Positions 44,725 to 54,247 of a stretch of DNA of 64,000 nt are shown here, in pieces. The translations under genes were made by a program, and so were the position numbers. The DNA is from Nodosilinea sp. P-1105. GTDB taxonomy: Bacteria > Cyanobacteriota > Cyanobacteriia > Phormidesmidales > Phormidesmidaceae. The stretch's first letter is position 1. Every line of letters begins with the position of its first letter. Location: contig NZ_SMDQ01000019.1 in NCBI RefSeq assembly GCF_012911975.1, forward strand, positions 1-64,000, written 5' to 3'. The notes under the pieces were generated by a model, which was not told where the DNA came from, did not search any database, and was given only the letters and a program-made list of their open reading frames with translations.

Positions 44725-45960
44725 CTAATCGGCTGGGTATTCACGGCCTCGCCATTGGGTGGGCCGCCGCGTGGACGAGAGGCCAATCCGTACCACCGCC
44801 GCCAGATCCGCTAAGGGAGATAGCCAAAAGGCCCATGCACCAGTTGCCCCCTGAAAGTCGTAGGCTGTGGCGAGCGCCCCTTGCAGCCCCAGGCGGAGTA
44901 GCAACAGGCCCATATTTACAGCCAGCAGTATGGACACCATAAGGGACCACTCGCCAACGTTACTCCAGGCGATCGCCCAAAGCAAGGGGACCAACACCCA
45001 GGGCAGCCCCTGCACTAAACTCAGAAAAAGCAAGTCCCACCAGATTTGCAGACGGGGAGCTGCATCTTTTAGATCTAGCGATCGGCCCCATTCTCGCCAG
45101 GTTTCGGCTACGCCTTCGTACATGCGCACCCGCAACAACTGACAGCCATCCCAAAAGCCCACCCTAGCCCCCTGGGTCGCTGCATACCGAGCCAGGGTGA
45201 CATCATCACAGAACGAGCCCTGGGCAGCCTGATAACCGTCCAACGCCTCCAGCAAAGAACGGCGCACCATAAAGCATTGACCATTGGCCATCACCCGCTG
45301 AGGATCCGATGCGGGCGTCCCTACAGGCCCAAACCGATACACCAGGGTGATCAACAGGGCTGGCTGCAACCAAAATTCCCCCGGCGATTTCAAAATAAAC
45401 TGAGGGGCCAAGGAAACCAAATCATAGTTTTCCTGGGCCATGGCAGCGGCTAGGGCCGCCGCCAAGCCTGGTCGGGGTTGCGTATCAGCGTCTAGGCCCA
45501 GTATCCAGGTACTGTCAGGGTGACTATGGCGAAACCCATAGTCCAGAGCCCAGGGCCGACCCACCCAGCCGGGTGGTAGCGGCGCGTCGGTTAACAGGCG
45601 GATACGAGGATCCTGAGTCTGGTAGCGCCGCACAATGGCCACAGTGTCATCGATGGAGCGGCTGTCTACCACTAAAATTTCCCGCACCTCGTAGCCTTGG
45701 CGGGTTAGGCCATCTAAGCAGGGGCAAATCCGCTGGGCCTCGTTTAGGGTCGGCACTACAATCGACACTGACCCCAGTTGTCCCAGACTAGACTTTTGGG
45801 CTTTGAGGGGAGAACGACGAACAGCCCCCACTAACAGCCGAGACAGGAGTACAGCGACCATCGGCAACTGCAAGCTCAACAGCAGTACAGCCCAAAAACT
45901 CAGCCAGGGAAAGGCAACAGACGATTCACCCGCAGACAATACCGTTACCTCGACTGACAT
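44725..45960 (-). CDS. cruG: Glycosyltransferase family 2 protein, probable CruG
   Basis: A membrane-bound GT2 of 411 residues. The N-terminal helix (WAVLLLSLQLPMVAVLLSRLL) is followed by a catalytic domain with VPTLNEAQRICPCLDGL, ILVVDSRSIDDT, GLDADTQPRPGL (DxD) and SFCDDVTLARY, and by C-terminal helices. Its position directly downstream of cruF on the same strand identifies it as the 2'-O-glycosyltransferase CruG of myxoxanthophyll synthesis, as known from Synechococcus sp. PCC 7002. GT2 substrates cannot be read from motifs alone. The ATG at 45960 follows a TTG codon. Confidence 0.85.
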   Translation of the reverse strand: MSVEVTVLSAGESSVAFPWLSFWAVLLLSLQLPMVAVLLSRLLVGAVRRSPLKAQKSSLGQLGSVSIVVPTLNEAQRICPCLDGLTRQGYEVREILVVDSRSIDDTVAIVRRYQTQDPRIRLLTDAPLPPGWVGRPWALDYGFRHSHPDSTWILGLDADTQPRPGLAAALAAAMAQENYDLVSLAPQFILKSPGEFWLQPALLITLVYRFGPVGTPASDPQRVMANGQCFMVRRSLLEALDGYQAAQGSFCDDVTLARYAATQGARVGFWDGCQLLRVRMYEGVAETWREWGRSLDLKDAAPRLQIWWDLLFLSLVQGLPWVLVPLLWAIAWSNVGEWSLMVSILLAVNMGLLLLRLGLQGALATAYDFQGATGAWAFWLSPLADLAAVVRIGLSSTRRPTQWRGREYPAD

Positions 45961-46112
45961 CAATATATATATGTAAATACGGACTCTAGTGCTCAGTCAA
46001 TTTGATCATGGCGGGTTATGCGAACCGAGGTTCACGGTTCACGGCCAGATCTAGACCTTCAACTGTGAACCCTTTTAGCCCGCCATCGTTACCTTGAGAG
46101 ACCACTAGCCCC

Positions 46113-47051
46113 CTACTTCACCACTACTTTGGCAGCAGTAACGGCAGACTCCATGGATTGGGCTAAGGCAGCCGTTGTCTCAGCCGAAGACGCAGCCAGA
46201 TGATTTAGCCGAGCGACTTGCCAACACCGTACGGCTGGGAGCACCCCTGTGACTAACCCCATGGCAATCGGCAGATAAAACCCAGCCGCCAAACTCATTA
46301 CCAGGGCAAAACCAAAGTTAGCTAAGTAAATCGTCAGGGGTAGGGTCAATTGCTCCTGGGAAAGGCTCGGAGAAATATCTAAACGCCACCAGGTCAACAG
46401 GGCCACGGTCATAAACACGACCCCAGTGCCCAGCCAGCCCGCGAAGTTTTGGTAGGGCATACCGAAGAAGGCGCCGGGTTGGTGCCAGTACCAAAACGGT
46501 AGCTCCGTCTGGCTCATGGCTGGGTCCAACACAAAATCCCAAGAGGTCAGCAAGGTAGCCCCTAATGCGATCGCCCCCATGGCCCACAGTCCAGTGTAGC
46601 GATCGCGACGATTGCCAACCCCCAAGCCGTTCCACGCCAACAGCAAAGACGACATCCCTAAGTAGAACCAGGACAAGGGAATCGTAAACGGCACCAGGCC
46701 AGCGACTTTGTACCCCAGGCCATTGAGATAGGTGTAATGTCCGAACGGGAAGCCAGTGCTGGTGCCCAACAGTTCACTAGATAGGGAGATGCCAACAGCC
46801 GCCAGGGCAAACGCCGTCAGCCCTCGCCAACCAAAGGTACGATAGGCGTATAGCGCCACGGCTATGGTGCCTAGCAAAATATAGCCAACCCCGCCCCCAG
46901 CCATGCTCCACCGAAAGAGGGTTTGACCCGCTGGCACGTAGCGCAACATTTCAGGGTGAGGCACAACCCAAAGCAGGCCAGCCAGACCAAAAGCCATAGC
47001 CACAATGTGGCCATACAGACAAAACCGCTCAATCTTGACAAGATATCCCAT
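46113..47051 (-). CDS. cruF: Carotenoid biosynthesis protein (DUF422), probable CruF
   Basis: A polytopic membrane protein of 312 residues with seven to eight helices and the CruF-type motif ELLGTSTGFPFGHYTYL, WFYLGMSSLLLAWNG and SWDFVLDPAMS. CruF is the gamma-carotene 1'-hydroxylase of myxol/myxoxanthophyll synthesis, and DUF422 is its Pfam family. The next gene downstream is the glycosyltransferase cruG. The intervening 150 bp carry a GGTTCACGGTTCACGG segment and TATA-like repeats. Confidence 0.9.
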   Translation of the reverse strand: MGYLVKIERFCLYGHIVAMAFGLAGLLWVVPHPEMLRYVPAGQTLFRWSMAGGGVGYILLGTIAVALYAYRTFGWRGLTAFALAAVGISLSSELLGTSTGFPFGHYTYLNGLGYKVAGLVPFTIPLSWFYLGMSSLLLAWNGLGVGNRRDRYTGLWAMGAIALGATLLTSWDFVLDPAMSQTELPFWYWHQPGAFFGMPYQNFAGWLGTGVVFMTVALLTWWRLDISPSLSQEQLTLPLTIYLANFGFALVMSLAAGFYLPIAMGLVTGVLPAVRCWQVARLNHLAASSAETTAALAQSMESAVTAAKVVVK

Positions 47052-47292
47052 GGTGAACCCTAAATACCGCTGACAAAGCTGCGATCAACCCTGAGTTATG
47101 ACGGCCAGACAAACTCAAGACAGTACATCAATCGTCGCGCAGATCCTAAGTTTTGTAAACGATTTCGTCACCCAATTCTCTCCTTTCACGAAAAACGACT
47201 CATCAATCGGCCTAACCCCTAACGTTAGGCAGCGGTGTGGAAAATTGGAAAACCCGTTAAGATAGCGATATATCGTCTGTTTATCCGCGACT

Positions 47293-48540
47293 ATGGCACG
47301 CTTGACGACCAATGGCCCAGGAATTACGGTACGCCCGTTGCAGTATCGCGACTTAGACGATCTAAAGCAGTGGCAGCTAGAAGATATTGAAGCCGGAGAC
47401 GATCAAGCGGCTGCCGATGCGATCGTGGCCTGGCTGGAACGACAGCGACGGTGGTATGGCCCGCTCAAGGTATTGAGCTGGGTACCTAGCCCGATGCAGA
47501 CTAATCTATCAACCTTTGTGGCCGAGCGCCAAAACTCGGTGGTGGGCATCATTCAGGTGTCACCGTTTAACCGCACCCGTAGCACCTGGAAAGTGGAGGC
47601 CGTTGCGGTCAACCGAGCGGCAACCCGAGCTGTCCCCAATGGCGGCGACGGGTCAGCCGACACCTCAGGCTTCATGGATGTTGGGTCCCGGTTGTTACGC
47701 CACTGCTTCGAAGCGGTGTGGGAAGCCCGCACCTGGATGTTAGAGGTAGATGTCAATCATAAAATGGCGCTGGCCCTCTATCGCTTCAATGGCTTTCAAC
47801 CCCTAGCCCAGATGACCTACTGGTCGCTGCCCCCTGAGCAAATTGTGCAACTGGCTCAGCGAGAACCTGACTTGCCCAACTTGCTGCCTGTGAGCAATGC
47901 CGATGCCCAGTTGTTGTACCAATTGGATACGGCGTCCATGCCCCCCCTGGTACGGCAGGTGTTTGACCACCAAATCCAGGACTTTAAAGGCAACTTGATG
48001 AGTACCGCCGCCGCTACGGCGGATCGCTTATTCAACCAAGTCGAGGACGTCAGCGCCTACGTGTTTGAGCAGCAGCGTAAGGCGGCCATCGGCCAGTTTA
48101 AACTCACCATTTGTCGCGATGGCAAGCAGCCCCACCAGGCTGACTTAACCGTGCACCCTGCTTACACCTGGCTATACCCAGAGCTGATGGTGCAAATGGC
48201 CAAAATCTTGCAGCCATTTCCCGAACAGACGCTACAGCTGACCTCCTTTGACTATCAACCCGAGCGGGAAGAGTGCTTAAACCAGATGCAGGCTATTCCT
48301 GACTCCCACAGTCTGTTAATGTCGCGATCGGTGTGGCACAAAGTCCGGGAGTCTAGACCAATTTCCCTTGAAGGACTCCAACTGTCTGATGTATTGACCG
48401 GTCTGCAACCCTCAGGCAAGCCGGTGCCCGGTCGTATGACCTGGTCAGCGGAACGGTGGCAAACCTTGATGGGGTTGCAGCCTATGGAACCCAACAACCC
48501 TCCATCCACAATCACTCAGCCCACTGACGGAGAGCAGTAG
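47293..48540 (+). CDS. GNAT family N-acetyltransferase, two-domain
   Basis: A 415-residue protein. The N-terminal half (about 10-190) is a GNAT domain (TVRPLQYRDLDDLKQW; FVAERQNSVVGIIQVSPF; GSRLLRHCF; NHKMALALYRFNGFQPL). The C-terminal half (about 200-400) is a second, degenerate acetyltransferase-like fold of the type seen in cyanobacterial GNAT proteins (HPAYTWLYPELMVQMAKI). Substrate unknown. The stop overlaps the GTG start of ruvX by one base (TAGTG). Confidence 0.87.
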   Translation: MARLTTNGPGITVRPLQYRDLDDLKQWQLEDIEAGDDQAAADAIVAWLERQRRWYGPLKVLSWVPSPMQTNLSTFVAERQNSVVGIIQVSPFNRTRSTWKVEAVAVNRAATRAVPNGGDGSADTSGFMDVGSRLLRHCFEAVWEARTWMLEVDVNHKMALALYRFNGFQPLAQMTYWSLPPEQIVQLAQREPDLPNLLPVSNADAQLLYQLDTASMPPLVRQVFDHQIQDFKGNLMSTAAATADRLFNQVEDVSAYVFEQQRKAAIGQFKLTICRDGKQPHQADLTVHPAYTWLYPELMVQMAKILQPFPEQTLQLTSFDYQPEREECLNQMQAIPDSHSLLMSRSVWHKVRESRPISLEGLQLSDVLTGLQPSGKPVPGRMTWSAERWQTLMGLQPMEPNNPPSTITQPTDGEQ

Positions 48541-48992
48541 TGGATAGTTTGACCGGGGGTCAGCACCGGGCTGAGGTTTCAGCGCTGGGATTGGATATTG
48601 GCCGCAAGCGGATTGGGGTGGCGGGCTGCGATCGCACTGGCCTGATTGCGACCGGGCTAACCACCCTATACTGGCAATCCTTTGCCACCCTGGTGGAAGC
48701 CTTAGCCGACCTGGTTCACAAACGCCAGGCAGAGCTTTTGGTGGTGGGTTTACCCCTCACCATGGAAGGTACTGAGGGGTTTCAGGCCAGGCAGGTGCGT
48801 AAAGTGGGCGATCGCCTGGGCCGGGCGTTAGGCTTACCGATCGTTTATGTGGATGAGCGACTGACCTCCGTTGAGGCCGAGCAGCTGATCCAAGCGGAAC
48901 GCCGCTCTCCCAGGGACAATAAGGGCCTAGTCGATCGCAAAGCCGCCGCCTTAATTCTACAGCGTTGGCTTGAACAGCGTCGTGGGACGTAA
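48540..48992 (+). CDS. ruvX: Holliday junction resolvase-like RuvX (YqgF)
   Basis: An RNase H-fold nuclease implicated in pre-16S rRNA 5' maturation and Holliday junction resolution. The 150-residue product has LGLDIGRKRIGVAGCD (catalytic Asp), VVGLPLTMEGTEG, VYVDERLTSVEAE and the last acidic residue in VDRKAAALIL. GTG start, coupled to the GNAT gene. Followed by DUF3727, mltG and yqeG, a familiar cyanobacterial order. Confidence 0.92.
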   Translation: MDSLTGGQHRAEVSALGLDIGRKRIGVAGCDRTGLIATGLTTLYWQSFATLVEALADLVHKRQAELLVVGLPLTMEGTEGFQARQVRKVGDRLGRALGLPIVYVDERLTSVEAEQLIQAERRSPRDNKGLVDRKAAALILQRWLEQRRGT

Positions 48993-49060
48993 CCGAATGG
49001 GATATTCTGGTAACACTGCTACCCTCAGTAGTCTTGGCCCCCTATGGATGAGTAGCCTCT

Positions 49061-49630
49061 ATGGCGGACGATACCCAACCCTTTGATGAGTCAGCCGTCG
49101 TTCTGACAGACGACGTCGGTCGATTCTTGCCCTGCCAGGTAGAGCAAAACTTTTACCTCAAGGATCGCGAGTATTTGCTGCTCTTGCCGATTGACGCCCC
49201 CATCGAAATCTTTGTTTGGCAACAGGACGACGATGACGACGACGACGACATCCTGATGGATATCGAAGATGACGAAATCGATCAGGTCTTTTTGACCGCC
49301 AAAGCGGTTCTGGCTGAGCAAAACCTAACCCTGCAACGCACAGCCATTACCCTGACCGCCTCTGGGGAACTGCCCGAGGTAGACGAGGCCAACTGCCTCA
49401 CCCTGGAACTGGACGAAGTAGATGACCAGGGCAACCCCATGACCGAAGATTTTCAAATTCTGGCCACCTGCTTTAATAACGACCAGGAATATACCCTTTG
49501 CACTCCCCTTGATCCCTTGCTGATTTTTGCCTACCGGACATCAAACGGCAACCTAGAGGTCGTGACCCCAGAAGAGTTCCAACTGATTCGTGGCAATCTG
49601 GAGGAAAAGCTGTTCGATATTTTAGACTGA
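49061..49630 (+). CDS. DUF3727 protein
   Basis: A cyanobacterial protein of 189 residues, very acidic, with an Asp run (eight or nine D in a row, about residues 58-65) and two similar halves (LTDDVGRFLPCQVEQNF; LEEKLFDILD ending). The family is of unknown function and is usually placed between ruvX and mltG, as here. Confidence 0.9.
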   Translation: MADDTQPFDESAVVLTDDVGRFLPCQVEQNFYLKDREYLLLLPIDAPIEIFVWQQDDDDDDDDILMDIEDDEIDQVFLTAKAVLAEQNLTLQRTAITLTASGELPEVDEANCLTLELDEVDDQGNPMTEDFQILATCFNNDQEYTLCTPLDPLLIFAYRTSNGNLEVVTPEEFQLIRGNLEEKLFDILD

Positions 49631-49673
49631 CCTTACGCCTATATTTTGCTAGAACCACAGATATAAATCCAAC

Positions 49674-49732
49674 CCAAGTCCAGACTTGAAGTTCTGTCTG
49701 TGGGAAAGCTCCAGATCTTGAGTTAGGCTTGG
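49674..49732. repeat. Palindromic repeat B, copy 2
   Basis: CCAAGTCCAGACTTGAAGTT...GGAAAGCTCCAGATCTTGAGTTAGGCTTGG, related to 24873-24929 and 54338-54396. It lies between the DUF3727 and mltG genes, which may separate their transcription or form a hairpin between them. Confidence 0.75.
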
Positions 49733-49892
49733 TATAGTCGTCGCCTCTTCGGTTAAGATATATGCCGCCTATGATCCCATTGGCGGTTGTCCGTCAGATA
49801 GCCTCCCAGTCTCTGGTCATACGAGGCCACCCATGTCCTCAGCTATCTGGCAGCCCGAAACCTTTAGACCCAGGCGATAGTTGCTAAGGCTT

Positions 49893-50960
49893 ATGACCCA
49901 ATCATCAAAAGGAATTCGCTGGGGGATACTAGGGGTAGCGATGCCCGTTGTGGCAGGCCTTGCCGTTTGGCAAGGTTGGGCCTGGTGGAGTTGGGCCAGC
50001 AGTCCAGTGGTTCCCGTTACTGAAACTGTGGACGATACCCAGAGGGTACAAATTCAAATTCCTACCGGTACGTCCGGTCAGCAAATTGGTGAGGATCTAG
50101 AAGCGGCCGGGCTGATTCGCTCCGCTTTGGCATGGCGGTTATGGTCTCGCTGGCAGAGCTTCCGCAACCCTGACACTGGCTTCCAGGCTGGTACTTACGC
50201 CCTCAGCCCAGGGCAACCCATGGTTGATATCGCCGATGCCATTCGCCAGGGGCAAGTGCTGCAAACCTCGTTTACCATTCCCGAGGGATGGAACCGGCAG
50301 CAAATGGCCACCTATTTTGAGCAGCAGGGTTTCTTCTCCGCTGACGAGTTTCTAGCGGCCAGCGAACAGGTGCCGCGTCAAACTTTTCCCTGGCTGCCCG
50401 ACGATATTCCCCACCTGGAGGGCTTTTTGTTCCCAGACACCTACCAGTTACCAGCAGAAGGGGTGACCGCTGCCGCTGTGGTTGATACGATGCTGCAACG
50501 GTTTGAGTCGTCGGCACTCCCCATTTACCAGCCAGACAACCGGGCCAACCTGTCGCTGTTAGAGTGGGTCACCCTGGGCAGTATTGTAGAGAAAGAAGCA
50601 GTGGTCGCGGATGAGCGCGATCTGATTGCCGGGGTGTTTACCAACCGTTTAGAGCAAAATATTCCTTTAGGTGCAGATCCGACAGTGGAATATGGCCTCG
50701 GGATTGTGCAAACCCCAGAGCAGCCATTGACCTGGGCCCAAGTGGGTACCCCTTCTCCATACAACACTTACATCAACGCTGGGCTACCGCCGACCCCTAT
50801 TGCCAACCCCGGCCAAGCTAGCTTACAAGCCACTCTAACCCCAGCGGAGACAGACTACCTCTATTTTGTAGCCCGCTACGATGGTACCCATGTGTTTAGC
50901 CGCACCCTGACTGAACATGAGGCGGCCAGGGATGCAATCCGGGCCACATTTGATAACTAG
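49893..50960 (+). CDS. mltG: Endolytic transglycosylase MltG
   Basis: Cleaves nascent peptidoglycan and so ends glycan chain growth. The 355-residue protein has one N-terminal transmembrane helix (ILGVAMPVVAGLAVWQGWAW), a LysM-like subdomain (VQIQIPTGTSGQQIGEDL, TSFTIPEGWNRQQMATYF) and the catalytic YceG core with GSIVEKEAVV (catalytic Glu) and RLEQNIPLGADPTVEYGLG. ATG 49893 was chosen over a TTG at 49881. Confidence 0.94.
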   Translation: MTQSSKGIRWGILGVAMPVVAGLAVWQGWAWWSWASSPVVPVTETVDDTQRVQIQIPTGTSGQQIGEDLEAAGLIRSALAWRLWSRWQSFRNPDTGFQAGTYALSPGQPMVDIADAIRQGQVLQTSFTIPEGWNRQQMATYFEQQGFFSADEFLAASEQVPRQTFPWLPDDIPHLEGFLFPDTYQLPAEGVTAAAVVDTMLQRFESSALPIYQPDNRANLSLLEWVTLGSIVEKEAVVADERDLIAGVFTNRLEQNIPLGADPTVEYGLGIVQTPEQPLTWAQVGTPSPYNTYINAGLPPTPIANPGQASLQATLTPAETDYLYFVARYDGTHVFSRTLTEHEAARDAIRATFDN

Positions 50961-51048
50961 GGGTGAGTGGGGTTGGTCTGGCCAAGAGCTGGGGTAATTT
51001 AGAGGGTCAATCTAGATTATGCTGACTTGTGGGGCTTATGATTTTGCG

Positions 51049-51591
51049 ATGTCCTTATCCACCTTGTTACAGCCTGATTTAGTCTTGGGGAGGAATATTC
51101 TCCACCTGTCGCCCGATGTGTTGGACCACTACAACCTGCGGGGACTGATTTTAGACGTTGACGACACCCTGGTGCCGCTGCGCCAAGCGGAAACTAACCC
51201 CGCCCTAGCCCAATGGATGGGGCAAATTAAGCCAGTGGCTTCAGTGTGGCTGGTGAGTAATAATGTCAATGCCAACCGGATTAGCCGTATTGCTGATCTG
51301 TTGGATGTGCCCTATTTAACCAGTGCTGGTAAGCCCTCGCGCCGTAAGTTGCAGCAAGCCTTAACCGCGATGGAGTTACCGGTTAACCAGGTGGCCATGG
51401 TGGGCGATCGCCTGTTTACGGATGTATTGGCAGGCAATCGCATCGGTATGTTCACTATTCTGGTAGAACCGATGCCCTTGGCCAATGAGGTGATTTGGCC
51501 ATCTCCCCTGCGCTATTTAGAAGTGTCCATTTCTCAGTATCTGGGAGTTACGTTAACGGCTGCAGACAATATTTCCAAGCCTGCTCCGTAG
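51049..51591 (+). CDS. YqeG family HAD-type phosphatase
   Basis: A HAD IIIA phosphatase of 180 residues with the nucleophile motif LDVDDTLVPL, SNNVNANRI (motif II) and VGDRLFTDVLAGNR (motif IV). In cyanobacteria it follows mltG. Phosphatidylglycerophosphate phosphatase activity is known for YqeG-like proteins in some lineages, so a lipid role is possible. An ATG at 51019 would add 10 residues. Confidence 0.88.
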   Translation: MSLSTLLQPDLVLGRNILHLSPDVLDHYNLRGLILDVDDTLVPLRQAETNPALAQWMGQIKPVASVWLVSNNVNANRISRIADLLDVPYLTSAGKPSRRKLQQALTAMELPVNQVAMVGDRLFTDVLAGNRIGMFTILVEPMPLANEVIWPSPLRYLEVSISQYLGVTLTAADNISKPAP

Positions 51592-51964
51592 GGGCTGTCC
51601 CTCCCCAATCAGCCGCAGTCTGCATGGCTATGTAGCCTGGTATGCCCATGACCACCTTGGCTGAGGGTCGCAGCCGTCAGGGTTCAGATGCAGCAATAGT
51701 TGGCTGGCTCGTGCCCGGCTGAACTACGGTGACGGCTCATTTTAGGCGATCGCGCTCAGGCCGCCCAACCACTAAGTTTTGCAACTAAAGATGTGCTCTG
51801 CTTGCAAAACATGTCAGGCCTTTACCGAAAGCAACAAAAGTCATTCAAAGGAAATATAAAGAAAAAATTACGTCTTCGCGGTCGGGGCAAAACGGCTGCG
51901 ATAGTTTAGTGAGATAAACAAGGGTCACGCTTAATAAAGACTCTTCATTTAATAAATGTTTTTA
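51592..51964. other. Intergenic region holding a 32-codon basic micro-ORF
   Basis: Upstream part contains a degenerate repeat A fragment (about 51640-51690). At 51811-51909 an ORF of 32 codons encodes a very basic peptide (MSGLYRKQQKSFKGNIKKKL then RLRGRGKTAAIV). It has no Shine-Dalgarno, but 55 bp later lies a strong terminator. The transcript ending there could be a small RNA or a micro-mRNA. Confidence 0.4.
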
Positions 51965-52001
51965 GGGTACTGGTCAGCGCTGATCGGTACCCAACTTTTT
52001 T
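51965..52001 (+). terminator. Strong rho-independent terminator
   Basis: GGGTACTGGTCAGC/GCTGATCGGTACCC forms a 14-bp stem with two G-U pairs and almost no loop, followed by AAC and six T. It lies 374 bp beyond the YqeG stop codon, far from it, so it may end a separate transcript. Confidence 0.85.
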
Positions 52002-52307
52002 GCTCACCTGCGATAATCAGCGGTGAAGCAAGACTGTGATCAGCTCTCATTTCCTACTGATTGATTCCCTAGTCCCTGACCAGGCCCATAGGGGCAGCGT
52101 CCAGTCGTCGAGGGTCCCAGGGTTAAGGGTATCCCAACTAAAAAATCCATTTCCAGGACGCGAACTCGGTCCGTTGGGGCGATCCCAGTGAGGCTCCAGA
52201 TAGGTATTTGGTTGGAACACTCTAATCTGATTTGTCCGGCTCTCTTGTCCTAAACTAAAGAGCGGTAGCTATACTGCCCGTTGTCCTGCTGGCAAAAGGC
52301 TTAGGTT
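52002..52307. other. Intergenic region before proB, no gene seen
   Basis: Must hold the proB promoter. No repeat or small ORF was recognised. Confidence 0.45.
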
Positions 52308-53432
52308 GTGAGCGTAGCGTCTACGATTGTTGTCAAAATTGGTACATCCAGCTTAACCAGTACTGATGTGAGCCAGGTGGCGCTCTCGACAGTGGCCAAT
52401 TTAGTTGAAACCCTCTGCACCCTTAGGCAGCAGGGGCATCAGGTGGTGCTTGTATCGTCTGGGGCGGTAGGGATTGGGGCTCGGCGGCTAAACCTGGTAG
52501 AGCGGCCCAAAACCATTGCCATGAAGCAGGCGGTGGCTGCCGTCGGTCAGGGGCGGTTAATGCGCATCTACGATGATCTGTTTTCGGTCCTGAGACAGCC
52601 GATTGCCCAGGTGCTCTTGACTCGCAGTGACTTGGCCCAGCGATCGCGCTATATCAACAGCTATCGCACCTTTCGACAACTTCTACGGTTGGGGGTGATT
52701 CCAATCGTGAATGAAAACGATACGGTTGCCGTCGAAGAACTCAAATTCGGCGATAACGATACCCTGTCAGCCCTGGTGGCCAGCTTAATTCGAGCTGACT
52801 GGCTGTTTTTGCTCACCGATGTTGATCGCCTCTACTCTGCCGATCCGCGATCGCACCCTGAAGCTCAACCGATCCATACCATAGACAGCCTGGCAGACCT
52901 CACGGCCCTCAAGGCTGTTGCTGGGGGACAGGGCTCCCAGTGGGGCACGGGGGGCATGCTTACCAAGCTAGAGGCCGCACAAATTGCCACAACCGCCGGG
53001 ATTCGGACGGTGATTACGGACGGTCGCCAGCCAGGTAATATTGCCAAAATCTTGGCAGGGGAGGCCATTGGCACCCAATTTGCGCCCCATCCTAACCCTA
53101 GTCAGGCCCGTAAACACTGGATTGCCACTGGCCCGGCCCCATCTGGGCGGCTTTACCTCGATGCTGGTGCGGTGCAAGCCATCATTAGTGCTGGCAAGTC
53201 TTTACTGGCAGCGGGCATTACCCATGTGGAAGGAAGCTTTCAGCCCCAGGATACAGTGGTACTGTGCACTCCTGACCAACAGGAAGTGGCCCGAGGCATT
53301 GTCAATTACAGCGACCAAGACCTGCGTCAAATACTAGGCCGCCAATCCCACGAGATTCCAAAAATTTTGGGCTATGGCAGCGCCACCGTGGTCCATCGAG
53401 ATAACTTGGCCATCTCACAATCCCTGGTCTAA
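52308..53432 (+). CDS. proB: Glutamate 5-kinase
   Basis: Phosphorylates glutamate, the first step of proline synthesis. The 374-residue protein starts with GTG and has the amino-acid kinase domain ([56 protein letters not shown]) and a C-terminal PUA domain ([15 protein letters not shown] onward). The kinase-plus-PUA form is the typical full-length enzyme. Confidence 0.96.
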   Translation: MSVASTIVVKIGTSSLTSTDVSQVALSTVANLVETLCTLRQQGHQVVLVSSGAVGIGARRLNLVERPKTIAMKQAVAAVGQGRLMRIYDDLFSVLRQPIAQVLLTRSDLAQRSRYINSYRTFRQLLRLGVIPIVNENDTVAVEELKFGDNDTLSALVASLIRADWLFLLTDVDRLYSADPRSHPEAQPIHTIDSLADLTALKAVAGGQGSQWGTGGMLTKLEAAQIATTAGIRTVITDGRQPGNIAKILAGEAIGTQFAPHPNPSQARKHWIATGPAPSGRLYLDAGAVQAIISAGKSLLAAGITHVEGSFQPQDTVVLCTPDQQEVARGIVNYSDQDLRQILGRQSHEIPKILGYGSATVVHRDNLAISQSLV

Positions 53433-53590
53433 GGGGACTTCTGGAAAACATTCTCTGGCCAGAACCTGCCGTTTGTGTCAAGGGAGAGGGCAGGTATCAT
53501 CAGCGGTGGATTATACCCAAAATTAGGGTCTGTGAGGTTTTACGCAGGTGTGGGGGACGTAGGCAGAGCCGCGCCCTTACCGCTCACGGT

Positions 53591-54247
53591 TTAGTACGCC
53601 CCTTTGCGATCTAGCAAGACCAACAGCGTTTTTAGAATCACCTGCAAGTCATACCAGGGAGACCAAACCGTCTGGTAGTGCAAATCTAGCCTGACAATTT
53701 CTTCAAAGTCTTTAATGGCCGAGCGCCCGCTCACCTGCCACTGCCCTGTAAGCCCCGGCTTGACATCGAGTCGTTGCCAGTGATGGGGACGATAACGAGA
53801 CACCTCATCCTCAGTAGGAGGGCGGGTACCCACCAGACTCATATCCCCCTTCAGCACATTCCAAAATTGTGGAAATTCGTCTAGGCTGGTTTTACGCAAG
53901 AACTGCCCTACCCGGGTAATTCGAGGGTCGGACTCATTTTTAAAGATCAACCCTTGGGCTTGATTCGACACCATTTGTTTCAAGGCATCGGCATTTTGCA
54001 CCATGGAGCGAAACTTCCAAATGGTGAAGGGCTTACCCTTTAGCCCATAACGAATTTGGGAATAAAAAATAGGACCCGGACTATCCAGCCGAATGGCGAT
54101 CGCAATGGGCACGACCGCAAGTGCTAACACAAACAAACCGATCAAAGCCCCGGCGATATCGATGGTGCGCTTAACGAAGCATTTAGTAGATGGGTGAATC
54201 ACAGACACCGGGCTATCGGTGACTCCACCTTGAGGAAAAGATAGCAT
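53591..54247 (-). CDS. Polyprenyl-phosphate sugar-1-phosphate transferase
   Basis: An initiating glycosyl transferase for exopolysaccharide or O-antigen-like polymers. The 218-residue protein is the short (PglC/WcaJ C-domain) form with one membrane segment ([22 protein letters not shown]), [32 protein letters not shown] and [12 protein letters not shown]. From ATG 54247; the frame extends upstream but without domain support. No neighbouring capsule genes are seen. Confidence 0.88.
   Translation of the reverse strand: MLSFPQGGVTDSPVSVIHPSTKCFVKRTIDIAGALIGLFVLALAVVPIAIAIRLDSPGPIFYSQIRYGLKGKPFTIWKFRSMVQNADALKQMVSNQAQGLIFKNESDPRITRVGQFLRKTSLDEFPQFWNVLKGDMSLVGTRPPTEDEVSRYRPHHWQRLDVKPGLTGQWQVSGRSAIKDFEEIVRLDLHYQTVWSPWYDLQVILKTLLVLLDRKGAY

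Noticed and set aside
45961..45975. TA-rich TATATATAT run as a promoter element of cruG
   Set aside because: A simple repeat at the 5' end of cruG, which more likely is read through from cruF; no spaced -35 element seen.
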